64,000 nucleotides of DNA from Neorhizobium galegae bv. orientalis str. HAMBI 540 (lineage in GTDB: Bacteria; Pseudomonadota; Alphaproteobacteria; Rhizobiales; Rhizobiaceae): the NCBI RefSeq assembly GCF_000731315.1, contig NZ_HG938354.1:186001-250000 (forward strand), given 5' to 3'. Positions 17,035 through 26,010 of the stretch are shown here, in pieces (the first letter of the stretch is position 1; every line of letters starts with the position of its first letter). Under the pieces are notes generated by a model that was not told where the DNA came from, did not search any database, and saw nothing but the letters and a program-made list of their open reading frames with translations. The translations under genes and the position numbers were made by a program.

Positions 17035-17146
17035 GCCTCCCCCCGGAATGCTGTAACGCCGAATGCTATACAACATTATCAAAGGAAATGGGAGCTTGGC
17101 TAAGGTCGTATTGACCTGGGGGCGATTGCTCCGGTCGGCCTGGAGT

Positions 17147-17917
17147 TCACACGAGATCGGCGAGGTAGGTGTTTTCCGCCCGCGACTGGGCGTAGGCCGC
17201 CGGATCGACCTCGGCGATGATCAGGGCTTCGCCCTCGGCGGGTGCTTCGGCAATCAGCTTGCCGTCCGGTGCCGCGATCCGCGACAGGCCGGCATAGGCG
17301 AACAGATCGTCTGAACCAGAGTGGTTGATATAGGCGACAAAAACCTGGTTCTCGAAGGCGCGGACCTGGATCATGTGTTCGGCGATGAATTCCCCAGACC
17401 AGCCGGTCGGCAGCGCCGTCGGCACGACCACGAGATCTGCGCCGCCCTTCGCCAGCTGGCGAACGTTTTCCGGAAACTCGACATCGTAGCAGATCAGGAA
17501 ACCGAGCCTGATGCCGCCGAGCGTCACTAGAACCTGGCGGCGGTCCTCCTGGGCGAACCATTTGCGCTCATAGGGGCCGTAGAGATTGCATTTGCGGTAG
17601 ACCGCCGTCTGCCCCATGCCGTCGGTGAAGAAGGCGCTGTTGAAGGTGTTTTCGAAGGTCTTTTCGGCAAAACCCGCGACGATCGCCAGGCCATGTCTTT
17701 CGGCGATTTCCGAAAGCCTGGCGGTGACCGGTCCATGCGCGGGCGTGGCGAGATCGGGAAACAGGTCTGCCGCGCCATACCCGGTCAGCGCCAGCTCCGG
17801 TGCGATCAGGAGTTCGGCGCCTTCGGTCGCTGCCTCGTCTGCCGCCGCTTCGATCTTGGCGAGGTTTGCCTCGATGTCACCGACGACGGGCTGCATCTGG
17901 AAACCGGCGATCTTCAT
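17147..17917 (-). CDS. carbon-nitrogen hydrolase (nitrilase superfamily)
   Basis: A 256-residue nitrilase-fold amidase with the complete Glu-Lys-Cys triad: E41 in APELALTGY, K109 in YRKCNLYGP and C143 in LICYDVEFPE. Such enzymes hydrolyse amides such as N-carbamoylputrescine, omega-amidated acids or guanidinobutyramide. It is the last gene of the importer operon, 12 bp after the inner-membrane permease, so its substrate is probably imported or made from an imported compound. With the ureohydrolase upstream it suggests stepwise breakdown of a guanidino or carbamoyl amide. Confidence 0.9.
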   Translation of the reverse strand: MKIAGFQMQPVVGDIEANLAKIEAAADEAATEGAELLIAPELALTGYGAADLFPDLATPAHGPVTARLSEIAERHGLAIVAGFAEKTFENTFNSAFFTDGMGQTAVYRKCNLYGPYERKWFAQEDRRQVLVTLGGIRLGFLICYDVEFPENVRQLAKGGADLVVVPTALPTGWSGEFIAEHMIQVRAFENQVFVAYINHSGSDDLFAYAGLSRIAAPDGKLIAEAPAEGEALIIAEVDPAAYAQSRAENTYLADLV

Positions 17918-17929
17918 GGGCTTTTCCCT

Positions 17930-18724
17930 TTAGCGTTCGTCCGACATGGCGCCGAGCAGTTTCGGCAGGTCGCCGAACCGGGCCACCAGACCGAAGACGA
18001 CTGCCGCGATGACCAGGAACAGCACCGTCACGGCGGCCATGGTCGGCGTGTAGCCGTAGCGCAGCGCGTTGAAGATCTTGATCGGCAGGGTTTCCATGGT
18101 GAAACCGACGGTCATGTAGGCGACGATATATTCGTTCAGCGACAGAACGAAGGCGAAGGCGTAACCGGAGACGAGATAGGGCAGGATCAGCGACAGCACG
18201 ACGGTGCGAAAGATCTTGCCGTCGTCGGCGCCCATGGTGGCGGCCGCTTCCACCAGCGAACGGTCGATCGCCGAAAAACCGAGCGACAGGGTCACCAGCG
18301 GCAGGGTGACGAAAAAGATGCCGTGGCTGATCACCGCCGTCCAGGCCTGGCCGTAGAAGCCGGTGGTAGCCCAGAAAGTGAGCAGGCCAAGCGCGGTGAT
18401 GACCGGCGGCAGGGTGAAGGGCGCGACACCCAAAAGCTGGAAGATGTTGGCCCAGGGAGCCACGCGCCGCCACAGGAACCAGGCAAGCGGCAGGGCGATC
18501 AGCAGCGCCAGCAAAGCCGAGGAGGCGGCAAGCGTCAGCGAGGCGATCAGCGCATTGCGCCATTCGGCATTGGTAAAGATCTGGCCGTACCAGGAGAGCG
18601 AAAAGCCCTGTGGCGGAAAGGCGAGCGTTTGGCGCGCATTGACCGAGACGCCGGCAACGACGATCAGCGGCAGAGCCAGGAACAGGCCGACGACGAAGAA
18701 GAACAGGCGGCGGAGTATGGTCAT
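17930..18724 (-). CDS. ABC transporter permease, PotC-like
   Basis: A 264-residue inner-membrane protein with six likely membrane segments, starting with a hydrophobic stretch near residues 8-26. The cytoplasmic EAA loop is EAAATMGADDGKIFRTVVLS. It belongs to the polyamine/opine/Fe (PotC-like) permease group. Its ATG overlaps the preceding permease stop as ATGA. It works with the adjacent permease, the ATPase and the Tat-exported binding protein. Confidence 0.92.
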   Translation of the reverse strand: MTILRRLFFFVVGLFLALPLIVVAGVSVNARQTLAFPPQGFSLSWYGQIFTNAEWRNALIASLTLAASSALLALLIALPLAWFLWRRVAPWANIFQLLGVAPFTLPPVITALGLLTFWATTGFYGQAWTAVISHGIFFVTLPLVTLSLGFSAIDRSLVEAAATMGADDGKIFRTVVLSLILPYLVSGYAFAFVLSLNEYIVAYMTVGFTMETLPIKIFNALRYGYTPTMAAVTVLFLVIAAVVFGLVARFGDLPKLLGAMSDER

Positions 18725-19575
18725 TTCGCTTGCCTTTGCTGTCCGGCGTAAAGCGAGAGGCCTACCAGCGCCAGCGACACGAGCACAAGGAAAACGGCCA
18801 TGGCGGCGGCAAACGGCATGTTCGACTGGTAGACCGCCTGGTCGGTGATCAGCACCGACAGCGTCCAGTGCTGCGGCCTTCCGAGCAGCTGCGGCAGCAG
18901 GTAGCAGCCGAGTGCGAAGATGAAGACCATGATCAGCGTCGCCAGAATGGTATTGCGCAGCGCCGGCACCACGACGGTGAAGAAGGCCTTGACCGGTGAG
19001 GCGCCGAGCGTGCGCGCGGCTTCGGTCAGTGTCGGGTCGAGGCGGACCAGCGCCGGATAGAGGACCAGGACCGTATAGGGGAAGGCCTGATAGGTCATGG
19101 CGGTCATGACGGCGCCGAAACTCGGGGTCAGCGCCTGCGGTTGCGCCATCAACCCCAGCCAGACGAACAGGTTGGTGACGCCGGCGGTGCGCGAAAACAG
19201 CGTCGACCAGGCAAAGCCGATCATCACTTCCGAGAGCGACAGGATGGACAAGAGCGCCACCAGCCAGACGACCTGGATTTTTCGCGCCGACCGGGAGAGC
19301 AGATAGGTGAAGGGAATGCCGATCACCACGCAGGTTATCGCCACCGCGACGGCGAGAAACAGCGAGAAACCCAGAACCTTGCCGAAGAACAGGCTGAGGA
19401 AACGGGCGTAGTTGTCGAACACGAAGGCGGGCGTATAGAACCCGCCCTGTTCGCGCTGGAAAAAGGACACGGCGATCATCGTGGCGAACGGCACCACGAA
19501 GAACACGGTCAGCATGCCCGCCGGGAAAAAGAGCGGCCCGTAATCGGCAAGACGCTGCGGCTCATCGCGTCTCAT
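18721..19575 (-). CDS. ABC transporter permease, PotB-like
   Basis: A 284-residue membrane protein with about six transmembrane segments; the EAA loop reads EAARTLGASPVKAFFTVVVP. It overlaps both the ATPase upstream and the second permease downstream by ATGA junctions, showing strict co-translation. It pairs with the PotC-like gene as a heterodimeric channel. Confidence 0.92.
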   Translation of the reverse strand: MRRDEPQRLADYGPLFFPAGMLTVFFVVPFATMIAVSFFQREQGGFYTPAFVFDNYARFLSLFFGKVLGFSLFLAVAVAITCVVIGIPFTYLLSRSARKIQVVWLVALLSILSLSEVMIGFAWSTLFSRTAGVTNLFVWLGLMAQPQALTPSFGAVMTAMTYQAFPYTVLVLYPALVRLDPTLTEAARTLGASPVKAFFTVVVPALRNTILATLIMVFIFALGCYLLPQLLGRPQHWTLSVLITDQAVYQSNMPFAAAMAVFLVLVSLALVGLSLYAGQQRQAK

Positions 19576-20609
19576 CGGGCGAGCACCACGCTGGTGGCGG
19601 GATCGAGCCTTATGCCGACGCTCTGGCCGACCGAGACGTCCGGCCGGTTGCGTGGCGAGGAGACCGCGATCACCTGGGTGCCGCCCGCTTCCACGAAGGT
19701 TTCGATGGCGCCGCCGAGATCGCGGATGAACGTGACGGTGCCGGCAATCGCGCCGTGGCCGGGGGCGGTGAGCTGCACGTCTTCCGGCCGCACCGACAGC
19801 ATGCCTTTTGTCGCACCGGCGGGGAGCGCGATGCCTTCGACCAGTTCGCCGAGCACGCTGGCGCGGCCGGCACTATCGGCCGCCACGGGCAGGAGGTTGG
19901 TCTGGCCGATGAAATCGGCGACGAAACTGTCGGCCGGGCGGCGGTAGATATCAACCGGGGCGGCCGCCTGGCGGATCTCGCCGCCGTTCATGACGACGAC
20001 CGTGTCGGCCATGGTCATCGCCTCGCGCTGGTCATGGGTGACGACGATGGTGGTGATGCCGAGGCGCTGCTGCAGCTGGCGCAGTTCCACCTGCATCGCC
20101 TCTCGCAGTTTTGCGTCGAGCGCCGACAGCGGCTCATCGAGCAGGAAAAGCTTTGGCGAGATGGCGAGCGCTCTGGCGATCGCCACGCGCTGCCTTTGGC
20201 CGCCGGAGAGTTTTGCCACGGAACGGTCGGCGAAGCCCGGCAGATGGATCATCGCGAGCAGTTCGTCGACGCGTTTCTTCTGCACGTCCTTGGGCGTGCC
20301 GCGGATGCGCAGCGAATAGGCGATGTTCTCGCCGACCGTCAGGTGCGGGAAAAGCGCCAGCGACTGGAAGACCATGCCGAGGTCGCGCTTGTGGGTCGGC
20401 ACGGCGGTGATATCGGCGCCGCCGAGCTCGATCGAGCCATTGGTCGGAAGATCCAGGCCGGCGATCATCCGCATCAGCGTGGTCTTGCCGCAGCCGGACG
20501 GCCCGAGCAGGCAGACGAACGTGCCGTCCGGAACCGAAAGGCTCACGTCGTTGACGGCCGTGAAGTTGCCGAACTGCTTCGTCACATGGCTGAGGTTCAA
20601 TCCGGACAT
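19572..20609 (-). CDS. ABC transporter ATP-binding protein, PotA-like
   Basis: A 345-residue ATPase. Walker A GPSGCGKT at 36-43, signature LSGGQRQR at 134-141 and Walker B LFLLDEP at 154-160 are intact. The C-terminal 110 residues form a TOBE domain, typical of PotA/FbpC-type importer ATPases. It follows the binding protein gene after a 188-bp gap filled by two REP-like palindromes, which probably lower its expression relative to the binding protein. Confidence 0.93.
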   Translation of the reverse strand: MSGLNLSHVTKQFGNFTAVNDVSLSVPDGTFVCLLGPSGCGKTTLMRMIAGLDLPTNGSIELGGADITAVPTHKRDLGMVFQSLALFPHLTVGENIAYSLRIRGTPKDVQKKRVDELLAMIHLPGFADRSVAKLSGGQRQRVAIARALAISPKLFLLDEPLSALDAKLREAMQVELRQLQQRLGITTIVVTHDQREAMTMADTVVVMNGGEIRQAAAPVDIYRRPADSFVADFIGQTNLLPVAADSAGRASVLGELVEGIALPAGATKGMLSVRPEDVQLTAPGHGAIAGTVTFIRDLGGAIETFVEAGGTQVIAVSSPRNRPDVSVGQSVGIRLDPATSVVLAR

Positions 20610-20659
20610 TCGGTCTCCGTGTGTCTTAACGGGCTAGTGCCCTCATCCGGCTGCCGCCA

Positions 20660-20685
20660 CCTTCTCCCCGCTCGCGGGGAGAAGG
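20660..20685. repeat. REP-like palindrome
   Basis: CCTTCTCCCCGC and GCGGGGAGAAGG form a perfect 12-bp stem with a 2-nt spacer. Together with the next repeat it occupies the gap between the binding protein and ATPase genes. Confidence 0.7.
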
Positions 20686-20734
20686 AATATGCCGCACCGT
20701 GTCGGCTATCGCAAACTTGAGCGTTGGGCACGTC

Positions 20735-20760
20735 CCCTCTCCCCGCAAGCGGGGAGAGGG
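20735..20760. repeat. REP-like palindrome, second copy
   Basis: CCCTCTCCCCGC and GCGGGGAGAGGG form a perfect 12-bp stem around AA. Arm sequence is one substitution away from the copy at 20660, with compensating change in the other arm, so the structure is conserved. Confidence 0.7.
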
Positions 20761-20797
20761 CTAGAGTGAGAGGCGGCCTTGGAGCGCGAGGCTGTGA

Positions 20798-21886
20798 TCA
20801 ACCCGCGATCATCTCCGTCCACTTCTGGTTCAGGAAGTCGGACTTGGTCTGGTAGAGATCGTAACGCGGGATGATCGGCTCGATATCGGAGGAGACCGAG
20901 GCGAATTCGGCGGCGGTGAGGTCGAGCAGGTCGCGCTTGACGGTCGGCGAGGTGCCGACTTTGCGCGACAGGGTCGCCTGGATGGCCGGCTGGCACATGT
21001 AGTTGATGAACGTGTGGGCTTCCTCGGTCTTCTTCGAGGCACGCGACAGCGCCCAGCAGCCACTGTCCTGGATGCCGCCTTCCTTGGGGAAGGTCGAGCG
21101 GACCGGGCTCCCTTGCGAGGCGGCAAGACCGGTGACGTCGTGGTAATACTGGCCCATCGGGATTTCGCCCGACTTCAGCGCCTGTTCGAACTGCGCCTCG
21201 TCGCGATACCAGAGGCGGACGTTCGGCTTCACTTCCGAGAGCTTTTCGAGCGCCTTGAGGATGCCTTCGTCGGTATCGAGCGCCTTGGTTCCGCCCATGA
21301 AGGTTTTTGCGGTCACTTCAAGCAGGAAGGAGTTGGAAACGAGTGCCAGGAGGCCGAGCTTGTCGGCATTCGCCTTGTCCCACAGGGCAGCCCAGGAAGT
21401 CGGGGCTTCCTTGTAGGCCTGTGTATTGGTCACCAGCGTGATGTACCAGGAGACGGCGCCGATGCCGGCGATCTTGCCGTCCGGATATTTGTTGACGAAG
21501 TTCTCAATGAGGTTCTTGGAGTTCGGCAGCTTGGCGGCGTCGAGCGGCGCCCAGAGTTTGGTCGTCTGGCCCTTCAGCATCGCCACCTGCGACATCATCG
21601 AGACGTCGGCCGGAGCGGCACCCGCCTTGGCGGCCTGTTCGAGCTGAACCAGCCAGGCTTCGCCGGTCGGCTCGGCGACGGATTCAATCGCGATGCCGGT
21701 CGCCTTGGTGAAGTCCGGAAAGATGTTCTTGTCGAACGAATCCTTGAAGAAGCCGCCATAGACGCCGACCTTCAGCGACTTGTCCTGGGCGCGCAGCACC
21801 GAGGGCATGGCCAGCATGGAGGCGCCGGCGAGACCGGCACCGAGCACGCTACGGCGTCCGAGTTTGGCGTTCAGAATGTCACGCAT
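20798..21886 (-). CDS. extracellular solute-binding protein, PotD-like
   Basis: A 362-residue periplasmic protein. The N-terminus LGRRSVLGAGLAGASMLAMP is a twin-arginine signal peptide, with likely cleavage after VLRAQ or close by. The mature part has the PotD/SBP type fold, starting KVGVYGGFFKDSF. A Tat signal is usual for this subgroup in rhizobia. It captures the substrate for the PotABC-like system downstream. Polyamine-type ligands are the family default, but guanidino compounds fit the flanking enzymes. Confidence 0.92.
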   Translation of the reverse strand: MRDILNAKLGRRSVLGAGLAGASMLAMPSVLRAQDKSLKVGVYGGFFKDSFDKNIFPDFTKATGIAIESVAEPTGEAWLVQLEQAAKAGAAPADVSMMSQVAMLKGQTTKLWAPLDAAKLPNSKNLIENFVNKYPDGKIAGIGAVSWYITLVTNTQAYKEAPTSWAALWDKANADKLGLLALVSNSFLLEVTAKTFMGGTKALDTDEGILKALEKLSEVKPNVRLWYRDEAQFEQALKSGEIPMGQYYHDVTGLAASQGSPVRSTFPKEGGIQDSGCWALSRASKKTEEAHTFINYMCQPAIQATLSRKVGTSPTVKRDLLDLTAAEFASVSSDIEPIIPRYDLYQTKSDFLNQKWTEMIAG

Positions 21887-21960
21887 GATGTTCTCCTTTG
21901 TTTTTTAGGCCTGCCGGTGCTTTGCCGGCTGGCGAGTTCCCTTGTTGTCTGCAGTTTATG

Positions 21961-23019
21961 TCAGGCGCGGCCCTTCACGGAAGGGCTGAAGACCATCAGG
22001 CTCAGAATTTCGAACAATATCTGAGCGCCCGCATGGGCAGTGTTGTTGGTCGCGTCATATTGCGGCGCCACCTCGACCACATCGCCGCCGACGATGTTGA
22101 TGCCCTTGAGACCGCGGACCAGTTCCAGCACTTCCCGAGTGGTGAGCCCACCGATCTCCGGCGTGCCGGTGCCGGGCGCAAAGCTCGGATCGAGGCTGTC
22201 GATATCGAAGGAAACATAGGTCGGGCCATCGCCGACGATTGTCTTGGCCTTTTCGATGATCGCCGGCAGCCCCATGCCGGTCACTTCCTCTGCGTGGATG
22301 ACGGTCATGCCGGATTCGTAGGAGAACTCCCAGAGATATTCGGCCGCACCGCGGATGCCGATCTGGATCGTCCGGGTCGGATCAAGCGCGCCGTCGAGCA
22401 CCGCGTTGCGGAACGGGCCGCCGTGGTGGAACTTGGTCTCGTCGAAAAAGCCGCTGGTGTCGCAATGGGCATCGATATGGATCATGCCGACCGGCGCCTT
22501 TTTGCCGACCGCCTTCAGGATCGGATGGGTGATCGAATGGTCGCCGCCGACCGAGAGCGGCAGCACGCCGGCATCGACGATCTGGCCCACCCGCTTTTCG
22601 ATGTCGTCATGGCTCATTTCCAGCCGGTAGCGGCTGCGGAAGGCCACGTCGCCGATATCCGCGACATTCAGTTCATAGATCGGAGCGCATTCCAGCACGT
22701 GGTTATAGGGTCCGACGCGCTCGATCGTGCGCAACGCCCGAGGCCCGAAGCGCGAGCCCGGCCGGTTGGTGACGCCGAGATCCATCGGCATGCCGACCAT
22801 CGCCACCTGCAGGTCGCCGAAATCCGGGTTCTCCGCATCGAGCGGCCTGTAGGGCGCATCGAGAAGCGTGGGAATACCCGCATAGGGCGCGACGCGAGTG
22901 CCGGCCTTGTCGAAGATCTTCTCTCCGACCTTTTTGAATTTCGGGTCGAAGATCTCGCCACCCCGGCTGTCGAGGTATTTTGCGCGCAATTCGCCGAGCT
23001 TCTTCGCGTCGAATGTCAT
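21961..23019 (-). CDS. ureohydrolase (agmatinase / guanidino-acid hydrolase family)
   Basis: A 352-residue arginase-fold metalloenzyme. The binuclear metal ligands are H161 (GGDHS), D183, H185 and D187 (HIDAHCDT), D272 and D274 (SFDIDSLDP). KFHHGGPFRNAV followed by a QIGIRG strand resembles guanidinobutyrase-type enzymes more than strict agmatinases, so it probably releases urea from a guanidino acid or amine. The N-terminal extension of about 65 residues is longer than in E. coli SpeB. The start at 23019 is preferred to the in-frame 23127. Head of the importer operon; divergent from the LysR gene. Confidence 0.88.
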   Translation of the reverse strand: MTFDAKKLGELRAKYLDSRGGEIFDPKFKKVGEKIFDKAGTRVAPYAGIPTLLDAPYRPLDAENPDFGDLQVAMVGMPMDLGVTNRPGSRFGPRALRTIERVGPYNHVLECAPIYELNVADIGDVAFRSRYRLEMSHDDIEKRVGQIVDAGVLPLSVGGDHSITHPILKAVGKKAPVGMIHIDAHCDTSGFFDETKFHHGGPFRNAVLDGALDPTRTIQIGIRGAAEYLWEFSYESGMTVIHAEEVTGMGLPAIIEKAKTIVGDGPTYVSFDIDSLDPSFAPGTGTPEIGGLTTREVLELVRGLKGINIVGGDVVEVAPQYDATNNTAHAGAQILFEILSLMVFSPSVKGRA

Positions 23020-23147
23020 GATCGCCTCGCCTGTCTGCCAGCCGCTTGTACGCAGCCTAATTTTTGTTCCACCGGGCTTGCCGCCCTTGTTTTCATCATT
23101 ATCCGTCAGGTGCGGGTGGAAAAGCAATTGAGATTGTTCTAGCAGTC

Positions 23148-23168
23148 AGTGTGAGAAAAACTAACACT
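23148..23168. promoter_or_regulatory. LysR-type binding site
   Basis: AGTGT-N11-ACACT at 23148-23168 fits the T-N11-A dyad of LysR regulators. It lies in the 171-bp divergent gap between the ureohydrolase and the LysR gene, 22 bp before the LysR start, so it could mediate autoregulation and operon activation. Confidence 0.55.
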
Positions 23169-23190
23169 TAGGTTCAATCCGGGGAATGAA

Positions 23191-24132
23191 ATGACCAACC
23201 GGCTGCCGCCCCTTAACCCGCTTCGCGCCTTCGAGGCAACGGCCCGCCGCGGTTCGGTCTCGGCGGCGGCCCGCGAGCTCAACGTCACCCACGGCGCGGT
23301 CAGCCATCAGATCAAGGCGCTGGAAAGCTCGCTACAGGTCTCGTTGTTCGAACGCGGCGCCAAGCGTCTGAAGCTCACCTCGGAGGGCGCGCTGCTGCTG
23401 CCCGCTGTCAGCCAGGCGTTCGGCGAGATCGCCGCCGCGACCGCGCTGATGAAGCGGCCGGCGACATCAGGCGAGCTGTCGATCACCTGCGTGCCGGCGC
23501 TGCTGTCCTTCTGGATCGTGCCGCGCCTCAATTCCTTCACGGAGCAGTTTCCGGGCGTCAGGCTGAAGCTTGCCGCCTCCAACGACCCGGCCGTGCTGCA
23601 TTCTTCGGATGTCGACGTCGCCGTCCTTTATGGCGACGGCAACTGGCCGGATGCCTGGACGCGGCTGTGGAGCAACCTGCAGCTCTTCCCGGTCGCCAGC
23701 CCGACCCTGCTCAACAGCCGGCCGCTACGCTCGATGCGCGATCTGGAAGATCATGTCCTGCTGCATGGCGATGCGGACGGGCGTGAGTGGAACACCTGGC
23801 TTTCCGCCGCTGATGCCGTCGACCTGCCGCGCCGGCAGCAGTATTTCATGGGCGATGCCCGGTTTTCGACGGAGGCGGCGCTGCACGGCCAGGGGATTGC
23901 GCTCGGCGACACGATCACCGCCAGCAAGCTGATTGCCCGCGGCGAACTGGTCGTACCTTTTGATTTGAGCGTTCCGGCCAACGACGCCTTCTACGTCGCC
24001 TGCCGGCCGGCCATGCGTTCGGCGCCGATCGTGCGGGTCTTCATCGACTGGCTGTTCGCCTCGCTGGAGGCAGATCAGCTTGCCGAACCGCATACCTCGG
24101 CCCGCACGCTGTTGCGCAGCCGCCGCGCGTGA
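23191..24132 (+). CDS. LysR-family transcriptional regulator, GcvA-like
   Basis: A 313-residue regulator. The N-terminal helix-turn-helix (residues 12-55, SVSAAARELNVTHGAVSHQIKALE) and the LRAFEATAR opening are typical of GcvA/AmpR-type LysR proteins; the periplasmic-binding-like effector domain begins near residue 92 (ELSITCVPALLSFWIVPRL). It is divergent from the ureohydrolase-importer operon and is its probable activator. The inducer may be the imported guanidino or amine compound. Confidence 0.92.
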   Translation: MTNRLPPLNPLRAFEATARRGSVSAAARELNVTHGAVSHQIKALESSLQVSLFERGAKRLKLTSEGALLLPAVSQAFGEIAAATALMKRPATSGELSITCVPALLSFWIVPRLNSFTEQFPGVRLKLAASNDPAVLHSSDVDVAVLYGDGNWPDAWTRLWSNLQLFPVASPTLLNSRPLRSMRDLEDHVLLHGDADGREWNTWLSAADAVDLPRRQQYFMGDARFSTEAALHGQGIALGDTITASKLIARGELVVPFDLSVPANDAFYVACRPAMRSAPIVRVFIDWLFASLEADQLAEPHTSARTLLRSRRA

Positions 24133-24255
24133 TATCTATCCCACGTCTATTGTCCGGGCGATCAGGACAGCGGAGGTTTACCTCGTCGGCGAACCCGGCT
24201 AAGCGGGTTCCAAAAACTTGCCCCTGTTGCTCATCTATCGATTTCAGAGTGTCCG

Positions 24256-25974
24256 ATGCTTCGCCGTTTTTTCTCATATTACCGGCCCTATCGCGGCCTT
24301 TTCATCCTCGATTTCGGCTGTGCGATCATTTCCGGCGTGCTGGAACTGGGCTTCCCGATGGCGGTAAAGCTGTTCGTCGACCGGCTTCTTCTCAGCCAGG
24401 AATGGCTGCTGATCCTGCTCGCCTCGGCGGCGCTGCTGGTGATCTATGCGATCAATACCGGCCTGATGGCGATCGTCACCTATTGGGGCCACATGCTCGG
24501 CATCAATATCGAGACCGACATGCGCCGCGCCGCCTTCAATCACCTGCAGAAACTCTCGTTCAGCTATTTCGACAACCAGAAGACCGGCCATATCGTCGGG
24601 CGCCTCACCAAGGATCTCGAAGAGATCGGCGAGGTCGCCCATCACGGGCCGGAAGACCTGTTCATCGCCATCATGACCTTTGCCGGGGCTCTCGCGCTGA
24701 TGTTCTCGGTCAACCCGCAGCTGGCGACGATCACCGCTTTCGTCGTGCCGCTGACCGCCTGGGTCACCAGCCATTTCGGCGGCCGCATGACCCATAATTT
24801 CCGCCGGCTGTTTCAACGTGTGGGTGATTTCAATGCCCGCATCGAGGAGAATGTCGGCGGCATCCGCGTGGTGCAGGCCTTCGCCAACGAGCAACACGAG
24901 CGGAAACTGTTCGAACAGGACAACCAGAACTACCGGCGCGTCAAGCTCGATGCCTACAAGCTGATGGCGGCGAGCAGCTCGCTTAGCTACATGAGCATGC
25001 GGCTCACCCAGATGGTGGTGATGATCGCCGGCGCCTATTTCGTGCTGTCGGGCGAACTGACCGCTGGCGGCTTCATCGGCTTCCTGCTGCTGGTCGGCGT
25101 ATTCTTCCGGCCGGTCGAGAAGATCAATTCGGTGATCGAGACCTATCCGAAGGGCATTGCCGGTTTCCGCCGCTTCACCGAACTGATCGATACCGAACCG
25201 GATATTGCCGATGCGCCCGATGCGGTCGATGTCGACCATCTCAGGGGCGAAATCGCCTATCAGAACGTCTCCTTCGGTTACAGCCCGGACAAGCCGGTGC
25301 TCGAAAACGTCAATCTTTCGATCCGCGCCGGCGAGACGATCGCCTTCGTCGGTCCCTCGGGCGCCGGCAAGACGACGATCTGTTCGCTGCTACCGCGTTT
25401 CTACGAGATTGGCGGCGGCAGCATCACCATCGACGGCATGGACATCCGCGCGATGACGAAAGTATCGCTGCGCCAGCAGATCGGCATCGTCCAGCAGGAC
25501 GTCTTCCTGTTCGGCGGGACGATCCGCGAGAACATTGCCTATGGCCGCCTCGGCGCCAGCGAAGCTGATATTATCGAGGCGGCACGGCAGGCGCGGCTGG
25601 AAGAAATGCTCGCGGGCCTGCCGCAGGGGCTCGACACGGTGATCGGCGAGCGCGGCGTGAAACTCTCGGGCGGCCAGAAGCAGCGCGTCGCGATCGCCCG
25701 CATGTTCTTGAAAAACCCGCCGATCCTGATCCTCGACGAGGCCACCTCGGCGCTCGACACGGAGACGGAGCGCGCCATCCAGCGCTCGCTCGCTGAGCTC
25801 TCGCAAGGCCGCACGACGCTTATCATCGCCCACCGCCTTGCCACCATCCAGGGCGCCGACCGCATCGTCGTCATCGACGGCAACGGCATCCTCGAACAGG
25901 GCACCCACCAGGACCTGATCGCCAAGCGTGGTGCTTATACCCGGCTGCATGCGGCGCAGGTGGGGATGATATGA
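24256..25974 (+). CDS. ABC transporter, MsbA-like exporter (fused membrane and ATPase domains)
   Basis: A 572-residue half-exporter. The first 310 residues form the six-helix ABC_membrane domain. In the ATPase domain Walker A GPSGAGKTT begins near residue 366, signature LSGGQKQR near 470 and Walker B ILILDEATSALD near 490, followed by the H-loop IIAHRL. It would act as a homodimer pumping lipid, peptide or drug outward. It stands alone, 123 bp after the LysR gene, with no sign of a substrate gene beside it. Confidence 0.92.
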   Translation: MLRRFFSYYRPYRGLFILDFGCAIISGVLELGFPMAVKLFVDRLLLSQEWLLILLASAALLVIYAINTGLMAIVTYWGHMLGINIETDMRRAAFNHLQKLSFSYFDNQKTGHIVGRLTKDLEEIGEVAHHGPEDLFIAIMTFAGALALMFSVNPQLATITAFVVPLTAWVTSHFGGRMTHNFRRLFQRVGDFNARIEENVGGIRVVQAFANEQHERKLFEQDNQNYRRVKLDAYKLMAASSSLSYMSMRLTQMVVMIAGAYFVLSGELTAGGFIGFLLLVGVFFRPVEKINSVIETYPKGIAGFRRFTELIDTEPDIADAPDAVDVDHLRGEIAYQNVSFGYSPDKPVLENVNLSIRAGETIAFVGPSGAGKTTICSLLPRFYEIGGGSITIDGMDIRAMTKVSLRQQIGIVQQDVFLFGGTIRENIAYGRLGASEADIIEAARQARLEEMLAGLPQGLDTVIGERGVKLSGGQKQRVAIARMFLKNPPILILDEATSALDTETERAIQRSLAELSQGRTTLIIAHRLATIQGADRIVVIDGNGILEQGTHQDLIAKRGAYTRLHAAQVGMI

Positions 25975-26010
25975 TACTGTCCGCCGACTGATTCACCACC
26001 GCCGGACCGC

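Noticed and set aside
20641..20770. Possible CRISPR-like repeat pair
   Set aside because: Only two copies, each a self-palindrome with no equal spacer; this is the REP type of repeat, not a CRISPR array.
24191..24210. Terminator after the GcvA-like LysR gene
   Set aside because: GAACCCG/CGGGTTC makes a 7-bp stem but is followed by CAAAAAC rather than a T tract, so termination is not supported.
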